Assembly: GCF_910588715.1 (NCBI RefSeq) | Contig: NZ_CAJURG010000002.1 | Location: 1 to 64,000 of the forward strand | Direction: 5' to 3' | Length of the DNA stretch: 64,000 bases | Source of the DNA: an uncultured Clostridium sp. | GTDB taxonomy: Bacteria > Bacillota > Clostridia > Clostridiales > Clostridiaceae | Shown: in pieces, positions 1 through 8,473 of the stretch | Layout: every line of letters begins with the position of its first letter | How positions within the stretch are numbered: position 1 is the first letter of the stretch | Position numbers and translations under genes: made by a program | Notes under the pieces: model-generated | Told to the model about the DNA's origin: nothing | Seen by the model: only the letters and a program-made list of their open reading frames with translations | Databases searched by the model: none

Positions 1-1420
1 AATTCTTTTATATCTGAAATTCCAGCATAATTATCATTTCCTATAACTTCAGCTTCTACATACCATATTCCAGCTTCTGTTGGAGTTGTACTAGAAAACT
101 CACCATCTTTAGAATTACTATAAGTAAACTCTACATCACCAAACTTTGCTAAAGCTGTTGGGTTATTTGAAGCTTCTCCATAAGTCCAACCTTCTATTGA
201 AAGCTCTTGTGTCCATTTATTTATAGCTTTTTCTATTTTAAACTCTACTATTTCATTTAAACCAGTATATTCGTCTGTTGCTAAAACAGTTGCCTTCATA
301 TACCAAGTTCCAGCATTGCTTGGAACAGCACTTTCAAACTTACCAGTCGGAGAATTACTATAAGTGAATATTACTTCTCCATGATTAGCACTACCTACTG
401 GAGCATTTTCACTTTCTCCATAAGTCCATCCCTTTATTGAAGGTATTACAGACCATTCATTTTTCCCTTGAGAAACAGAAACAGTAAGAGTTCTTTCTAC
501 ATAATGTCCTTTTGAATTATAGCCATCAACTTTTGAATAATCATAATTCTTATCATCAACTGTTAATCTTGCCTTATATCCCTCATTATTTACAGTAACT
601 TTTTCATTACTATTAACCCATATCCAACCTTTTGGTAGTTCTATAGTTGAAAGTAAATCATCTTGTACTGCTGATAAATTAGTAGGTAAAATTAGTTCTG
701 GTGCAACAGCCTTTTTAATTTCAAATTCTTTTATTTCTGAAATTCCAGTATAATTATCATTTCCTATAACTTCTGCTTTTACATACCATGTTCCAGCTTC
801 TGTTGGAACTTCTTCTGTATAGTTTCTAGTCTTTTTATTACTATAACTAAACTTTACTTCTCCAAACTGTGCAGAAGCTGTTGGCTTCTTTGGAGCTTCT
901 CCATAAGTCCAACCTTCTATTGAAAGCTCTTGTGTCCAGTTATTTATAGCTTGTGTAACATCAACAGTAACTTCAATATCATTTACAACTTCATAATTAT
1001 TTGTATCACTTGGCGTATAAGTTGCCATAAACTTATTTGCTCCAACATTCCCTACGGATTGAGTATCATCAACCCATGAAAAACCTTCTGGAAGCTTAAT
1101 ATCCTTTAAAGTTTGTCCATACGTTGCTTTTATATCTTGTGGAATAGAATAAGTTGGCTTAGCCTTTGCAATTTCAAATTCCTTTATATCTGAAATTCCA
1201 GTATAATTATCATTTCCTATAACTTCTGCTTTTACATACCATCTTCCAGCTTCTGTTGGAAGAACACTTTCAAAATTACCATTTTCAGAATTACTATAAC
1301 TAAACTCTACATCTCCAAACTGTGCAGAAGCTCTTGGCTTCTTTGGAGTTTCTCCATAAGTCCAACCTTCTATTGAAGGCTTATCTGTCCATACATTAGT
1401 AGCCTGAGAAATTTTAAATT
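1..1420 (-). repeat. Ig-like WTYGE repeats within the surface protein
   Basis: At least four copies of an about 75-80-residue module lie near 1-240, 241-480, 721-960 and 1165-1420. Each reads IEGWTYGE (or IKGWTYGE) - FxYSN - AGxWYxKAxVxxxDxYTG. Between them sit one module of another type (ATYGQTL...SVGNVG...ATYTP, about 960-1150) and one unrelated spacer (about 480-715). Several stretches are nearly identical at DNA level, so copy number could change by recombination. Confidence 0.85.
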
Positions 1421-3449
1421 CCTTTTCTCCTACTGCTTCCTTCCAATAGTCAATTTCTTTTAAATTTGCTACTACTTTATATTCTCCTGCTTCCCTTGCT
1501 TCTTGAATTTTTTCCCATGCTCCAGCTGAATTCTTTTTATAATAGGTAAATTCAACATCTCCATCACTTAATGTAACTTTATCAATATAATCCTTTGATA
1601 CCGTAATTGTACAATTATCTTTTGTTACTTTAATAGGATTTCCATCATAATCTTTATCTAAACTATTAATTTCAATTTGTCTATCTCCCTTTTCAAGGTT
1701 TAGTGTTACCTCTAAAACCATTGCTCCATTCTTAGAACTACCACAATCATATTCGTAAGTTATTGGAGTATTTATTGACGTAATAGTCATAATATCTCCA
1801 TTTAATTCTGCTCCACTTAAATTTTTTATTTTGCTTTCCTCTAAACCAAGTTCATTTATATTAAAAGACTCACTTGTTACAGTTAAATTTGTTGTAGTAC
1901 TTAAATTATTTATTGGATTGTAATCATTATTAAACATCATCAAATTATCATTTTTTCCAATATCAAGTCCTATAAGTGGTGTTTCAACACACACCAAATA
2001 TTCCAAAGCTATATTTTTACTTAAATCTAAACTTGTTATCCCTGTCCTACTACACTCCAATTCAATCAAAGATGTATTATTACTTACATCTAAACTTGTT
2101 AAATTTTCATTATTACTACAACTCAAATATCTCAAAGCTACATTTTGACTTACATCTAAACTTGTTATTTCTGTATCACTACAATCCAAATATTCTAAAG
2201 CTGTATTATTGCTTACATCTAAACTTGTTATTCCTGTATCATAACAAACCAAATATTCTAAAACTGTATTATTGCTTACATCTAAACTTGTTATTCCTGT
2301 ATCATAACAAAGCAAATATTTTAAAGTTGTATTATTGCTTACATCTAAACTTGTTATTCCTGTACCACTACAATACAAATCTGTTAAAGCTGTATTATTG
2401 CTTACATCTAAACTTGTTATCCCTGTACTAATACAATACAATTCAATCAAAGATGTATTTTGACTTAAATCTAAACTTGTTATTCCTGTATTATTACAAT
2501 CCAAATATTCTAAAGCTGTATTATTGCTTAAATCCAAACTTGTTATTTTTATATTTCTACAATCCAAATATTCTAAAGCTGTATTATTGCTTACATCTAA
2601 ACTTGTTATTCCTGTATTATTACAATCCAAATCAGTTAAAGCTGTATTATTGCTTAAATCTAAACTTGTTATTTTTGTATTTCTACAATCCAAATATTCT
2701 AAATTCTCAAAATATTCAATTCCTGTTAGGTCTGAAATTTTATACTTATTCCAAACATTAATACTTGTTACTTCATTTATCTCATCTTCTGAAAGAACTC
2801 CATCATTATTATTATCAAAGTTATCTGACACATACTTTTTAAACACTGCATCTGGAAAGTTTGTTTCATCAATTGCAACTTCTCCAGCTCTTTCTTTTTC
2901 TCCACTTTCTTTATTTTCCTCTACCCTAGATAAATCCTTATCTTCAACTTCTTCAACCTTTTCTAAGGTTTCTTTTTCTATCTTTTCACTTTCGCTTTTA
3001 TTTTCAGCATTATCTAAAGCTTCATTTTTTTCATTACTATCTTTAATTTCAGTTTCTTCTTTCTTTTCTTGGTCTTCCACTTTTGTATTTTCATCTGTAT
3101 TTTCTTTGTTATCTTGATTTTCTACCTTGTTAGTTTCTTCTGCATTATCTTTTTCTTCTTCCTGCACCTTGTCCTGATTGTTTTCTTTATTGCTTGTGCT
3201 TTCTTCTGTCTTTTCATTTTCTACATTACTTGTTTCTTTATTGTTTTCAACTGCTCCCTTATTTTCATCTTTTGGAGCTTCCACCTTTGTAATGTCCTTT
3301 TCTTTGTTTTCTTCATTAATCCTTGCTTCTATTTGTGCTTTGTCCAATTCTTGTGCATAAACTGTAGCTGTTGGTAATGGTGCCATTGTTGTTACTGCTA
3401 TTGTGGTTGCCATAGCCATAGCTGTGACTTTATTTTTCTTATCCTTCAT
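1..3449 (-). CDS. Large secreted leucine-rich-repeat / Ig-like repeat surface protein (C-terminus outside window)
   Basis: The frame is open from an ATG at 3449 to the left edge, about 1,149 residues, so the C-terminus and any sorting or cell-wall anchor are not visible. An AAGGGGTG ribosome site lies 11 nt upstream. In order: a signal peptide (cleavage likely after Ala32, VYA-QE); an acidic Glu/Lys/Asn-rich low-complexity stretch (roughly residues 40-190); an EF-hand-like loop (DNNNDGVLSEDE); eleven 21-residue leucine-rich repeats; a linker; then beta-rich Ig-like repeats carrying the signature IEGWTYGE. The architecture is that of internalin/BspA-like Firmicute adhesins, with a probable role in binding host or cell-surface ligands. 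The ligand is unknown. No LPxTG motif can be assessed here. Confidence 0.9.
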   Translation of the reverse strand, partial: MKDKKNKVTAMAMATTIAVTTMAPLPTATVYAQELDKAQIEARINEENKEKDITKVEAPKDENKGAVENNKETSNVENEKTEESTSNKENNQDKVQEEEKDNAEETNKVENQDNKENTDENTKVEDQEKKEETEIKDSNEKNEALDNAENKSESEKIEKETLEKVEEVEDKDLSRVEENKESGEKERAGEVAIDETNFPDAVFKKYVSDNFDNNNDGVLSEDEINEVTSINVWNKYKISDLTGIEYFENLEYLDCRNTKITSLDLSNNTALTDLDCNNTGITSLDVSNNTALEYLDCRNIKITSLDLSNNTALEYLDCNNTGITSLDLSQNTSLIELYCISTGITSLDVSNNTALTDLYCSGTGITSLDVSNNTTLKYLLCYDTGITSLDVSNNTVLEYLVCYDTGITSLDVSNNTALEYLDCSDTEITSLDVSQNVALRYLSCSNNENLTSLDVSNNTSLIELECSRTGITSLDLSKNIALEYLVCVETPLIGLDIGKNDNLMMFNNDYNPINNLSTTTNLTVTSESFNINELGLEESKIKNLSGAELNGDIMTITSINTPITYEYDCGSSKNGAMVLEVTLNLEKGDRQIEINSLDKDYDGNPIKVTKDNCTITVSKDYIDKVTLSDGDVEFTYYKKNSAGAWEKIQEAREAGEYKVVANLKEIDYWKEAVGEKEFKISQATNVWTDKPSIEGWTYGETPKKPRASAQFGDVEFSYSNSENGNFESVLPTEAGRWYVKAEVIGNDNYTGISDIKEFEIAKAKPTYSIPQDIKATYGQTLKDIKLPEGFSWVDDTQSVGNVGANKFMATYTPSDTNNYEVVNDIEVTVDVTQAINNWTQELSIEGWTYGEAPKKPTASAQFGEVKFSYSNKKTRNYTEEVPTEAGTWYVKAEVIGNDNYTGISEIKEFEIKKAVAPELILPTNLSAVQDDLLSTIELPKGWIWVNSNEKVTVNNEGYKARLTVDDKNYDYSKVDGYNSKGHYVERTLTVSVSQGKNEWSVIPSIKGWTYGESENAPVGSANHGEVIFTYSNSPTGKFESAVPSNAGTWYMKATVLATDEYTGLNEIVEFKIEKAINKWTQELSIEGWTYGEASNNPTALAKFGDVEFTYSNSKDGEFSSTTPTEAGIWYVEAEVIGNDNYAGISDIKE
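2008..2703 (-). repeat. Eleven 63-bp tandem leucine-rich repeats
   Basis: The core AAACTTGTTA recurs at 2029, 2092, 2158, 2221, 2284, 2347, 2410, 2473, 2536, 2599 and 2662. The period is 63 bp except for one 66-bp unit. On the coding (minus) strand each unit gives a 21-residue repeat built on LDCNNTGITSLDVSNNTAL. Positions such as YCN/RN, VSN/LSN and EYL/TDL vary. The edges of the array are approximate. Confidence 0.9.
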
Positions 3450-3640
3450 TTATGTATGTTCACCCCTTTTTAATCCCTTCGTGCCTTTTTACATATTTTT
3501 CATCATACAGAAAATTATATAAGAAAAATACTTTTTTATCTATATTTTACATTTATTATTTGTTATAATTTTATTTATTATTCCAAAGAAATAACTATTA
3601 TAAATAAACTTTAGATAAAAAATTCCTAATTATATAATAA

Positions 3641-3678
3641 AAAAAGAGGATTCTATTTTATTTTGAATCCTCTTTTTT
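3641..3678 (-). terminator. Terminator of the CAP-domain gene
   Basis: AAAAGAGGATTC pairs with GAATCCTCTTTT around a 10-nt A/T loop, followed on the minus strand by a T tract. It sits 43 nt past the stop at 3721. Between here and 3450 I see only A+T-rich sequence that should hold the promoter of the surface-protein gene. Confidence 0.85.
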
Positions 3679-3720
3679 CTATATTTTATATGTGTTTAAT
3701 GGCTTGTACTGTTTATTGTA

Positions 3721-4557
3721 TTATCTATAAAACTCCTGTGTGGCATATACCTTATCTCCTATTTTATATACTCCAATTCCTATACTTGAAAAATTAGTAG
3801 ATAAAATATTTGCCCTATGACCTGATGAGTTCATCCAGTTATTCATAAATTGCTCTGCAAGAGAATCTACACTTGCATTACCACCAATATAAGCTATATT
3901 TTCTCCCCATGCTTTGTATGATACTCCATCATTTTTCATTTGAGTTGTTATAAGATTTCCCTTTAAATCTTCATGACTAAAATAATTATTATCTCCCATA
4001 TCCTTAGATTTAATTCTAGCATACTTTTGCATTGTATCATTATATGTTAATTCTTTAGCTCCTACCTTTGCTCTTTCTTCATTTACTTTATTATATATAG
4101 CCTTTTCTACAGAAGCCATAAAGTTTGTATCTACATTATTTATATCATTATTTATTGAGTTATCTGGAGTTTCATCAACTATAGGTTTATCTTCTGGAAT
4201 ATTTGGCTTATTATCATCTATAATAGGTTTATCCTCTGGAATACTTGGTTTATTATCTGGTGTTTCTTCTGGAACACTTGGAGCTATTGGCTTTTCTATA
4301 TCTCCTTCTGGTGGAATAATAGTATTATTGTTATCATCATTAGGTTTATTTACTGTTTCTCCAATGATTATTATTCCTCCATTACAATTATTAAACCATA
4401 TTTTTTTAAAGCTTAAATTTTGAAGTAAACTTCCTGAAACACTACATTTTCCTGCATTATCTAATAAATTATCTTTAGTATCTGCAAATGCAGGTGTAAC
4501 AGCTCCCCCTCCTATTAAAGATAATGTAAGTATACTGGCAATTAGTTTATTTTTCAT
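3721..4557 (-). CDS. Secreted CAP/SCP-domain protein
   Basis: A 278-residue secreted protein. It has a signal peptide ending AFA, a Cys-containing segment (residues about 35-55), and a Pro/Glu/Asp-rich spacer with repeats of PEDKPI and NKPNIPEDK. A C-terminal CAP (cysteine-rich secretory protein/PR-1 type) domain spans about residues 150-278. CAP signatures seen are NEERAKVGAKEL near its start, FSHEDLKG, WGENIAY and SGHRANIL. CAP proteins of this YkwD type are common in clostridia and linked to spores or the envelope, but the activity is unknown. The ATG at 4557 is preferred over a GTG at 4566 because AGGAG lies 8-9 nt before the ATG and abuts the GTG. The gene is monocistronic. Confidence 0.9.
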   Translation of the reverse strand: MKNKLIASILTLSLIGGGAVTPAFADTKDNLLDNAGKCSVSGSLLQNLSFKKIWFNNCNGGIIIIGETVNKPNDDNNNTIIPPEGDIEKPIAPSVPEETPDNKPSIPEDKPIIDDNKPNIPEDKPIVDETPDNSINNDINNVDTNFMASVEKAIYNKVNEERAKVGAKELTYNDTMQKYARIKSKDMGDNNYFSHEDLKGNLITTQMKNDGVSYKAWGENIAYIGGNASVDSLAEQFMNNWMNSSGHRANILSTNFSSIGIGVYKIGDKVYATQEFYR

Positions 4558-4582
4558 TTGTACCACTCCTTTTTATTTTTTC

Positions 4583-4601
4583 GAACAAATTAACTTTGTT
4601 C
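4583..4601. promoter_or_regulatory. Perfect inverted repeat upstream of the CAP gene
   Basis: GAACAAATTAACTTTGTTC has 7-bp arms around TTAAC, 26 nt before the CAP-gene start. It could be an operator or a leader hairpin. It does not match the Firmicute LexA or Rex spacing. The rest of the 4602-4834 gap is A+T-rich with no further signal that I recognise. Confidence 0.4.
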
Positions 4602-4834
4602 AATATCTTATTAGTTATAAGTACTTTTTACTTTTACTAGCTCTGCCAATTACAGTTATAACATAACTTTTAAGAATTTATTCTAGTGTATTAAACCCTT
4701 AAATAACTTATTTTCTATTGTAAAGGTTTCATTTCCTATTTCACCATCAATACTCTAATTAAATTTTCGCATATTTTCTTACTTTATAGCATCTTAGAAA
4801 TATAAACCATGTAATATATTACTAATCATTTTTA

Positions 4835-5341
4835 TTATTTTTTTATAAAGTTTTTATTTTTAGTTTTTGCAATTTCTAAACTTTCATATTCCTTAATGCT
4901 TTTAATATAAAAATTTCCTTCCTTTTTTGTTAAAACAACTTCTACTGGAACATCATTTCCCTCAGCAGTATCGTATCCCTCTTCTCCACCATCACTTTCT
5001 AATGTAGTTGATTTTGCTTCCATATCTATAAGCATACATAAATTATATTTATCCTCTTCTTTTGAAACTCCAATTACTTCACTTTCATATTTATTTAAAA
5101 CTACATTCCCAATATAATAACTATAAAATATTACATAATTAGATTCATTAAAAGTCGTACTATCTATATAATCACTAACTTCATCATCATAATCTCCATT
5201 ATAAGATAATACTTTATCAACAACTTTTTTCATTTCCTTTATATCTTTTTTTGATATATCATCATTACTACTACACATAACCAGTGTTAAGTTAAACATA
5301 ATCATAAACATTACCATTATACTTGAAACAAATCTTTTCAT
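4835..5341 (-). CDS. Small secreted or lipoprotein-like protein of unknown function
   Basis: 168 residues. A basic start (MKR) and hydrophobic stretch are followed by LVMC-SSNDD, a lipobox-like site with an unusual Met at -1. This suggests export and perhaps lipidation at Cys23. The mature part is acidic. It has a strand-rich C-terminal half with a YxxEVIGVSKEEDKYNL segment and a VVLTKKEGNFYIKSI segment, reminiscent of small NTF2-like lipoproteins, but I cannot assign a family. A GGGAG ribosome site precedes the ATG. It stands alone between the CAP gene and asrC. Confidence 0.7.
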   Translation of the reverse strand: MKRFVSSIMVMFMIMFNLTLVMCSSNDDISKKDIKEMKKVVDKVLSYNGDYDDEVSDYIDSTTFNESNYVIFYSYYIGNVVLNKYESEVIGVSKEEDKYNLCMLIDMEAKSTTLESDGGEEGYDTAEGNDVPVEVVLTKKEGNFYIKSIKEYESLEIAKTKNKNFIKK

Positions 5342-5453
5342 TTTACTTCCACTCCCTAATTTATTAATGTATATTTAATTCTTATGTTAACCTATATCCT
5401 TATATGAATTTTATATCTATAAATTTAATTAAGAGCTTTAATCTTATAACAAA

Positions 5454-5484
5454 AAAAGAAAGAATCATCTTCTTTCTTTTTCTA
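5454..5484 (-). terminator. Hairpin upstream of the lipoprotein-like gene
   Basis: AAAAAGAAAGAA / TTCTTTCTTTTT with a 4-nt loop and A/T runs on both sides. It may be a second terminator behind asrC. Confidence 0.5.
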
Positions 5485-5515
5485 TATTTTAAATAATAAT
5501 TTTAAATTTATAAAG

Positions 5516-5562
5516 AAAAAAGGAAGTAACATATCAATTACGATACATTACTACCTTTTTAT
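5516..5562 (-). terminator. asrABC: Terminator of the asrABC operon
   Basis: AAAAAGGAAGTA pairs with TACTACCTTTTT (one mismatch). On the minus strand it ends in a T run directly after the asrC stop at 5566. Confidence 0.65.
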
Positions 5563-5565
5563 ATA

Positions 5566-6537
5566 TTAAACATTTGGATACTTAATTCCGCTCCAATATA
5601 CATTGTTCATCATTATAGCTTTGTCTGATAATTTTACTCCATCTAAAGCCCATTTTTTGAATTCTTCAAATCCAGTTCTATCAACAATATATCCAATATG
5701 CTCCTTACCGCCCGGTGCATTTCTGTCTATATATTGCTCAACATACTTATAAGTATTAACTATTATTTTAATTATGCTTTCTTCATCTGCCCAAATTAAG
5801 AAATCTTCTGCAAGTCTTGGATTCTTTTTACCTGTTCTACCCATTATAGCTAATCTATAATATTTTTCCTTGCTTCTAGTCCATGCTCCTGTAGGACAGT
5901 TGATTACACATTCTCCACATCCTATACATTTGCTGTGGTCTCTTACTGGAGTGTAATTTTCTCCATGTAAAGCTGCTGTAGATTTTTTAGTACAAGCTCT
6001 AACACAAGCTCCACAAGAGATACATTTGCTTTCATCTAATTGAGGTTCAGTCATTCCTATGATACCAAAGTCGTGCATTCTAACTTTCATACAGTCATTT
6101 GGGCATCCAGTTAAAGCTACTTTAAAGTGTAAGTCATTTGGGAAAATTGCCTTTTCTATTTTCTTTGCAAAATTAGTAGTATTATAATTTGCAAATGGAC
6201 ATACATTATTTCCTATACATGCACTTATATTTCTTGTACCAGCAGAAGTATATCCCTTTCCCGGAACAACTTGATTTATTTCTAAGCCTTCAATAATTGG
6301 TTGAAGTAATTCATTAACCTTATCCATGTTTTTCATGTCTATTCCTGGAACTTCAAAACCTTGTCTTGTAGTCAAATGAACTGTTCCATTACCATACTTT
6401 TCTGCAATTTCTTGAATAAGTCCTAAATATTTGGCATTTAAATGACCACCCGGTACTCTTATTCTTGAAGCTGTTATTCCTCTATGCTTTGTAACTCTAA
6501 AAGCATTCTTTTTAAGCTTTTTAGTATTGATATCCAT
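5566..6537 (-). CDS. asrC: Anaerobic sulfite reductase subunit C (siroheme subunit)
   Basis: 323 residues. This is the catalytic subunit of dissimilatory-type AsrABC, which reduces sulfite to sulfide in the cytoplasm. The N-terminal ferrodoxin-like half contains VTTRQGFEVPG-type substrate-domain sequence. The siroheme/[4Fe-4S] ligands are CIGNNVC and GCPNDC. A bacterial ferredoxin insert carries two further clusters, CISCGACVRAC and CIGCGECVINC. It follows asrB by 13 nt with a GGAGG site and closes the operon. Family length and all Cys motifs are intact, so it should be functional. Confidence 0.97.
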   Translation of the reverse strand: MDINTKKLKKNAFRVTKHRGITASRIRVPGGHLNAKYLGLIQEIAEKYGNGTVHLTTRQGFEVPGIDMKNMDKVNELLQPIIEGLEINQVVPGKGYTSAGTRNISACIGNNVCPFANYNTTNFAKKIEKAIFPNDLHFKVALTGCPNDCMKVRMHDFGIIGMTEPQLDESKCISCGACVRACTKKSTAALHGENYTPVRDHSKCIGCGECVINCPTGAWTRSKEKYYRLAIMGRTGKKNPRLAEDFLIWADEESIIKIIVNTYKYVEQYIDRNAPGGKEHIGYIVDRTGFEEFKKWALDGVKLSDKAIMMNNVYWSGIKYPNV

Positions 6538-6550
6538 TAATTACTTCCTC

Positions 6551-7345
6551 CTAATCAATTAAAGATTTTCCTACTGTGTAGTTAAATACTGGACCATCTA
6601 AACAAATGTAAGTGTCATCTATTTTACAATGTCCACATTTACCTATTCCACAGCACATTTTTCTTTCTTGAGAAATCCAAATATTTTCTTCTTTGATTCC
6701 AAGTTTTAAGAATTCTAAAACTGTAAATTTCATCATCATTGGAGGTCCAACAACAACAACTTGTACATTTTCCATATCTTTAATTTCAAGTTCAGGAATA
6801 TATTTAGTGACTAAACCTACTTTACCTTCATAACCTTCTTTTGCAGTATCAACTGTTAAGATAAGGTTCATTGTTTTTTCCCATTCTTTCATGTCTTCTT
6901 TAAATAAAACATCTTCTGGTGACTTAAACCCTGATATTAAAGTCATACTTTTGCAATCTTGGCTATTTTTTGAGAAATATTCTACTATTCCTCTTACTGG
7001 TGAAAGTCCTGTTCCTCCAGCAACTACTATAACTTCTTTGTTTTTGTAGTTTTCTATATCAAAGCCATTTCCATAAGGCCCTCTTAAGAATAATTTATCA
7101 CCTACATAGTTTTTGAATATTTCATTAGTAACTTTACCAACTCTTCTTATTGTTAAGTCTACATATCCTGCACCAATTCCACTTACTGATATTGGAGCTT
7201 CACCATACTTAGGAAGAGATACTTCAAAGAATTGCCCCGGTTTAACCTCTCCGTTAAAAGCCATTCTAAAAGTATATTCTACTGCTGTATGTTCTATTAC
7301 CTCTAAAATTTCTGATCTAAATGGTATATATTCATTCTTAGTCAT
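6551..7345 (-). CDS. asrB: Anaerobic sulfite reductase subunit B (FAD/NADH subunit)
   Basis: 264 residues. This is the electron-input subunit of AsrABC, a ferredoxin-NADP reductase-like flavoprotein. It shows an FAD-binding beta barrel (residues about 10-100), an NAD-binding Rossmann part with VVVAGGTGLSPVRGI, and a C-terminal [2Fe-2S] motif of PyrK type (CCGIGKCGHCKI...C). It should take electrons from NADH and pass them through AsrA's clusters to AsrC. The start overlaps the end of asrA by 8 nt, which indicates translational coupling. The GAGGTG site lies inside the asrA 3' end. Confidence 0.96.
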   Translation of the reverse strand: MTKNEYIPFRSEILEVIEHTAVEYTFRMAFNGEVKPGQFFEVSLPKYGEAPISVSGIGAGYVDLTIRRVGKVTNEIFKNYVGDKLFLRGPYGNGFDIENYKNKEVIVVAGGTGLSPVRGIVEYFSKNSQDCKSMTLISGFKSPEDVLFKEDMKEWEKTMNLILTVDTAKEGYEGKVGLVTKYIPELEIKDMENVQVVVVGPPMMMKFTVLEFLKLGIKEENIWISQERKMCCGIGKCGHCKIDDTYICLDGPVFNYTVGKSLID

Positions 7346-8354
7346 TATTCTTCACCTCGTTCATAGCATCTTCTAACTTGTTTATTATATTAGAGAAACT
7401 GATGTATTCTGGACAAATATCATCACATCTACCACATCCAACGCACATGTGATATCCCCATTTTTTCTTATAGTCATAAACTTTATGAAGAGTTTTAAAT
7501 CTCATCTTTTGTCCTTTTTCTTTTCTAAAGCTATGTCCACCAGCCATATCTGTATATCCATCTACATGACAAGAAGCCCAAACTCTTCTTCTTTCACCAG
7601 CATTTTTGTTATCTTTATATGTTATATCTTGCATAGTGAAGCATGTACATGTTGGACAAACAAAGTTACATCTACCACAAGTTATACATCTTTCGTTATA
7701 TTCGTTCCACATTGTAGACTTCATAACTTCTAAGCTTAGATTATCTGGAATGTTAACTTTAACTGGATTTTCTGTAACAAAATCTGGAGTAACTTCCTTT
7801 TCTTCTTTTTCTATAGAAGATATTATATTTTCGATTTCTTCATCTTTAATATCTAAGTATACATTTTGTCCATCTACTTTAATGTATGCATTGTAATCTT
7901 CTGTTTTGTTTGATTCCATACTTACACAGAAACAATTTTCGAAGCTTTTTTCACAACCAATTAAAATGAACTTTGCATTTTCTCTCATTTTTTTGTAATA
8001 TACATCTTCAAATCCGTTTCTTAAATAAATATCATCTATTCTTTTTATTGAATGAATTTCACAGCTTCTTAAGAAAATTAAAGCTGGTTTTTCTCTTGTT
8101 TCAGCTTCTGTACATTCATTTTCTGTAAAGAAGAATAAAGTTTGTCTTGTAGGTAAAATAGTTTCTTTATATGAAAATTGTGATTTTTTATCAAATTCTA
8201 TTTCTTCAATTCTTTCTATTTCTCCATATCTAACTCTGTCTGTATCTGAAAAAGTTCCTGCACCTTCAAAAACCTTTGGAGCATAGATTTTATATGTTTT
8301 CTTTAACTCGTTTAAAGCTAAATTCATATTTTCTAAGTTAAGTTTATATCCCAT
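7338..8354 (-). CDS. asrA: Anaerobic sulfite reductase subunit A (iron-sulfur subunit)
   Basis: 338 residues, the first gene of asrABC. The C-terminal half carries two ferredoxin-type clusters, CITCGRCNFVCPTCTC and CVGCGRCDDICP. The N-terminal half is the family-specific domain with LRSCEIHSIKRIDD. It relays electrons between AsrB and AsrC. I chose the ATG at 8354 (MGYKLNLEN) over the GTG at 8363 because the GAGGTG ribosome site overlaps the GTG and sits 6 nt before the ATG. A Rex-type operator lies 33 nt upstream, suggesting derepression at high NADH/NAD+. Confidence 0.96.
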   Translation of the reverse strand: MGYKLNLENMNLALNELKKTYKIYAPKVFEGAGTFSDTDRVRYGEIERIEEIEFDKKSQFSYKETILPTRQTLFFFTENECTEAETREKPALIFLRSCEIHSIKRIDDIYLRNGFEDVYYKKMRENAKFILIGCEKSFENCFCVSMESNKTEDYNAYIKVDGQNVYLDIKDEEIENIISSIEKEEKEVTPDFVTENPVKVNIPDNLSLEVMKSTMWNEYNERCITCGRCNFVCPTCTCFTMQDITYKDNKNAGERRRVWASCHVDGYTDMAGGHSFRKEKGQKMRFKTLHKVYDYKKKWGYHMCVGCGRCDDICPEYISFSNIINKLEDAMNEVKNND

Positions 8355-8387
8355 GTAAAACACCTCTTAGCTTATTTTTTCACATTC

Positions 8388-8405
8388 TTGTTAATAACTT
8401 CACAA
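8388..8405. promoter_or_regulatory. Rex-type operator upstream of asrABC
   Basis: TTGTTAATAACTTCACAA matches the clostridial Rex consensus TTGTTAA-N4-TTAACAA at 13 of 14 defined positions. It lies between a possible -10 (TATAAT on the minus strand, 8420-8425) and the asrA start. Rex is the NADH-sensing repressor, and this position fits repression. Confidence 0.7.
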
Positions 8406-8436
8406 GATCACTATAAAGTATTATATTTTTTTTCAT

Positions 8437-8465
8437 AAAAAAAAGATGTGACATTTATCACATCC
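8437..8465 (-). terminator. Terminator of the O-acetylation operon
   Basis: Perfect 7-bp stem GATGTGA/TCACATC with a 6-nt loop and eight Ts on the minus strand, 9 nt after the stop at 8474. Confidence 0.9.
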
Positions 8466-8473
8466 TAATAATT

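Noticed and set aside
2008..2703. Regular 63-bp repeats resembling a CRISPR array
   Set aside because: The unit is continuous with no separate unique spacers, keeps one reading frame and encodes leucine-rich repeats.
1976..3377. Several long open frames on the plus strand rich in Leu/Tyr/Asn or Phe/Ser
   Set aside because: They are the complement of the repeat and low-complexity parts of the surface-protein gene on the minus strand, which has the signal peptide, ribosome site and domain structure.
7113..7896. Plus-strand frames within asrA and asrB
   Set aside because: They are antisense to well-supported genes with complete iron-sulfur motifs.
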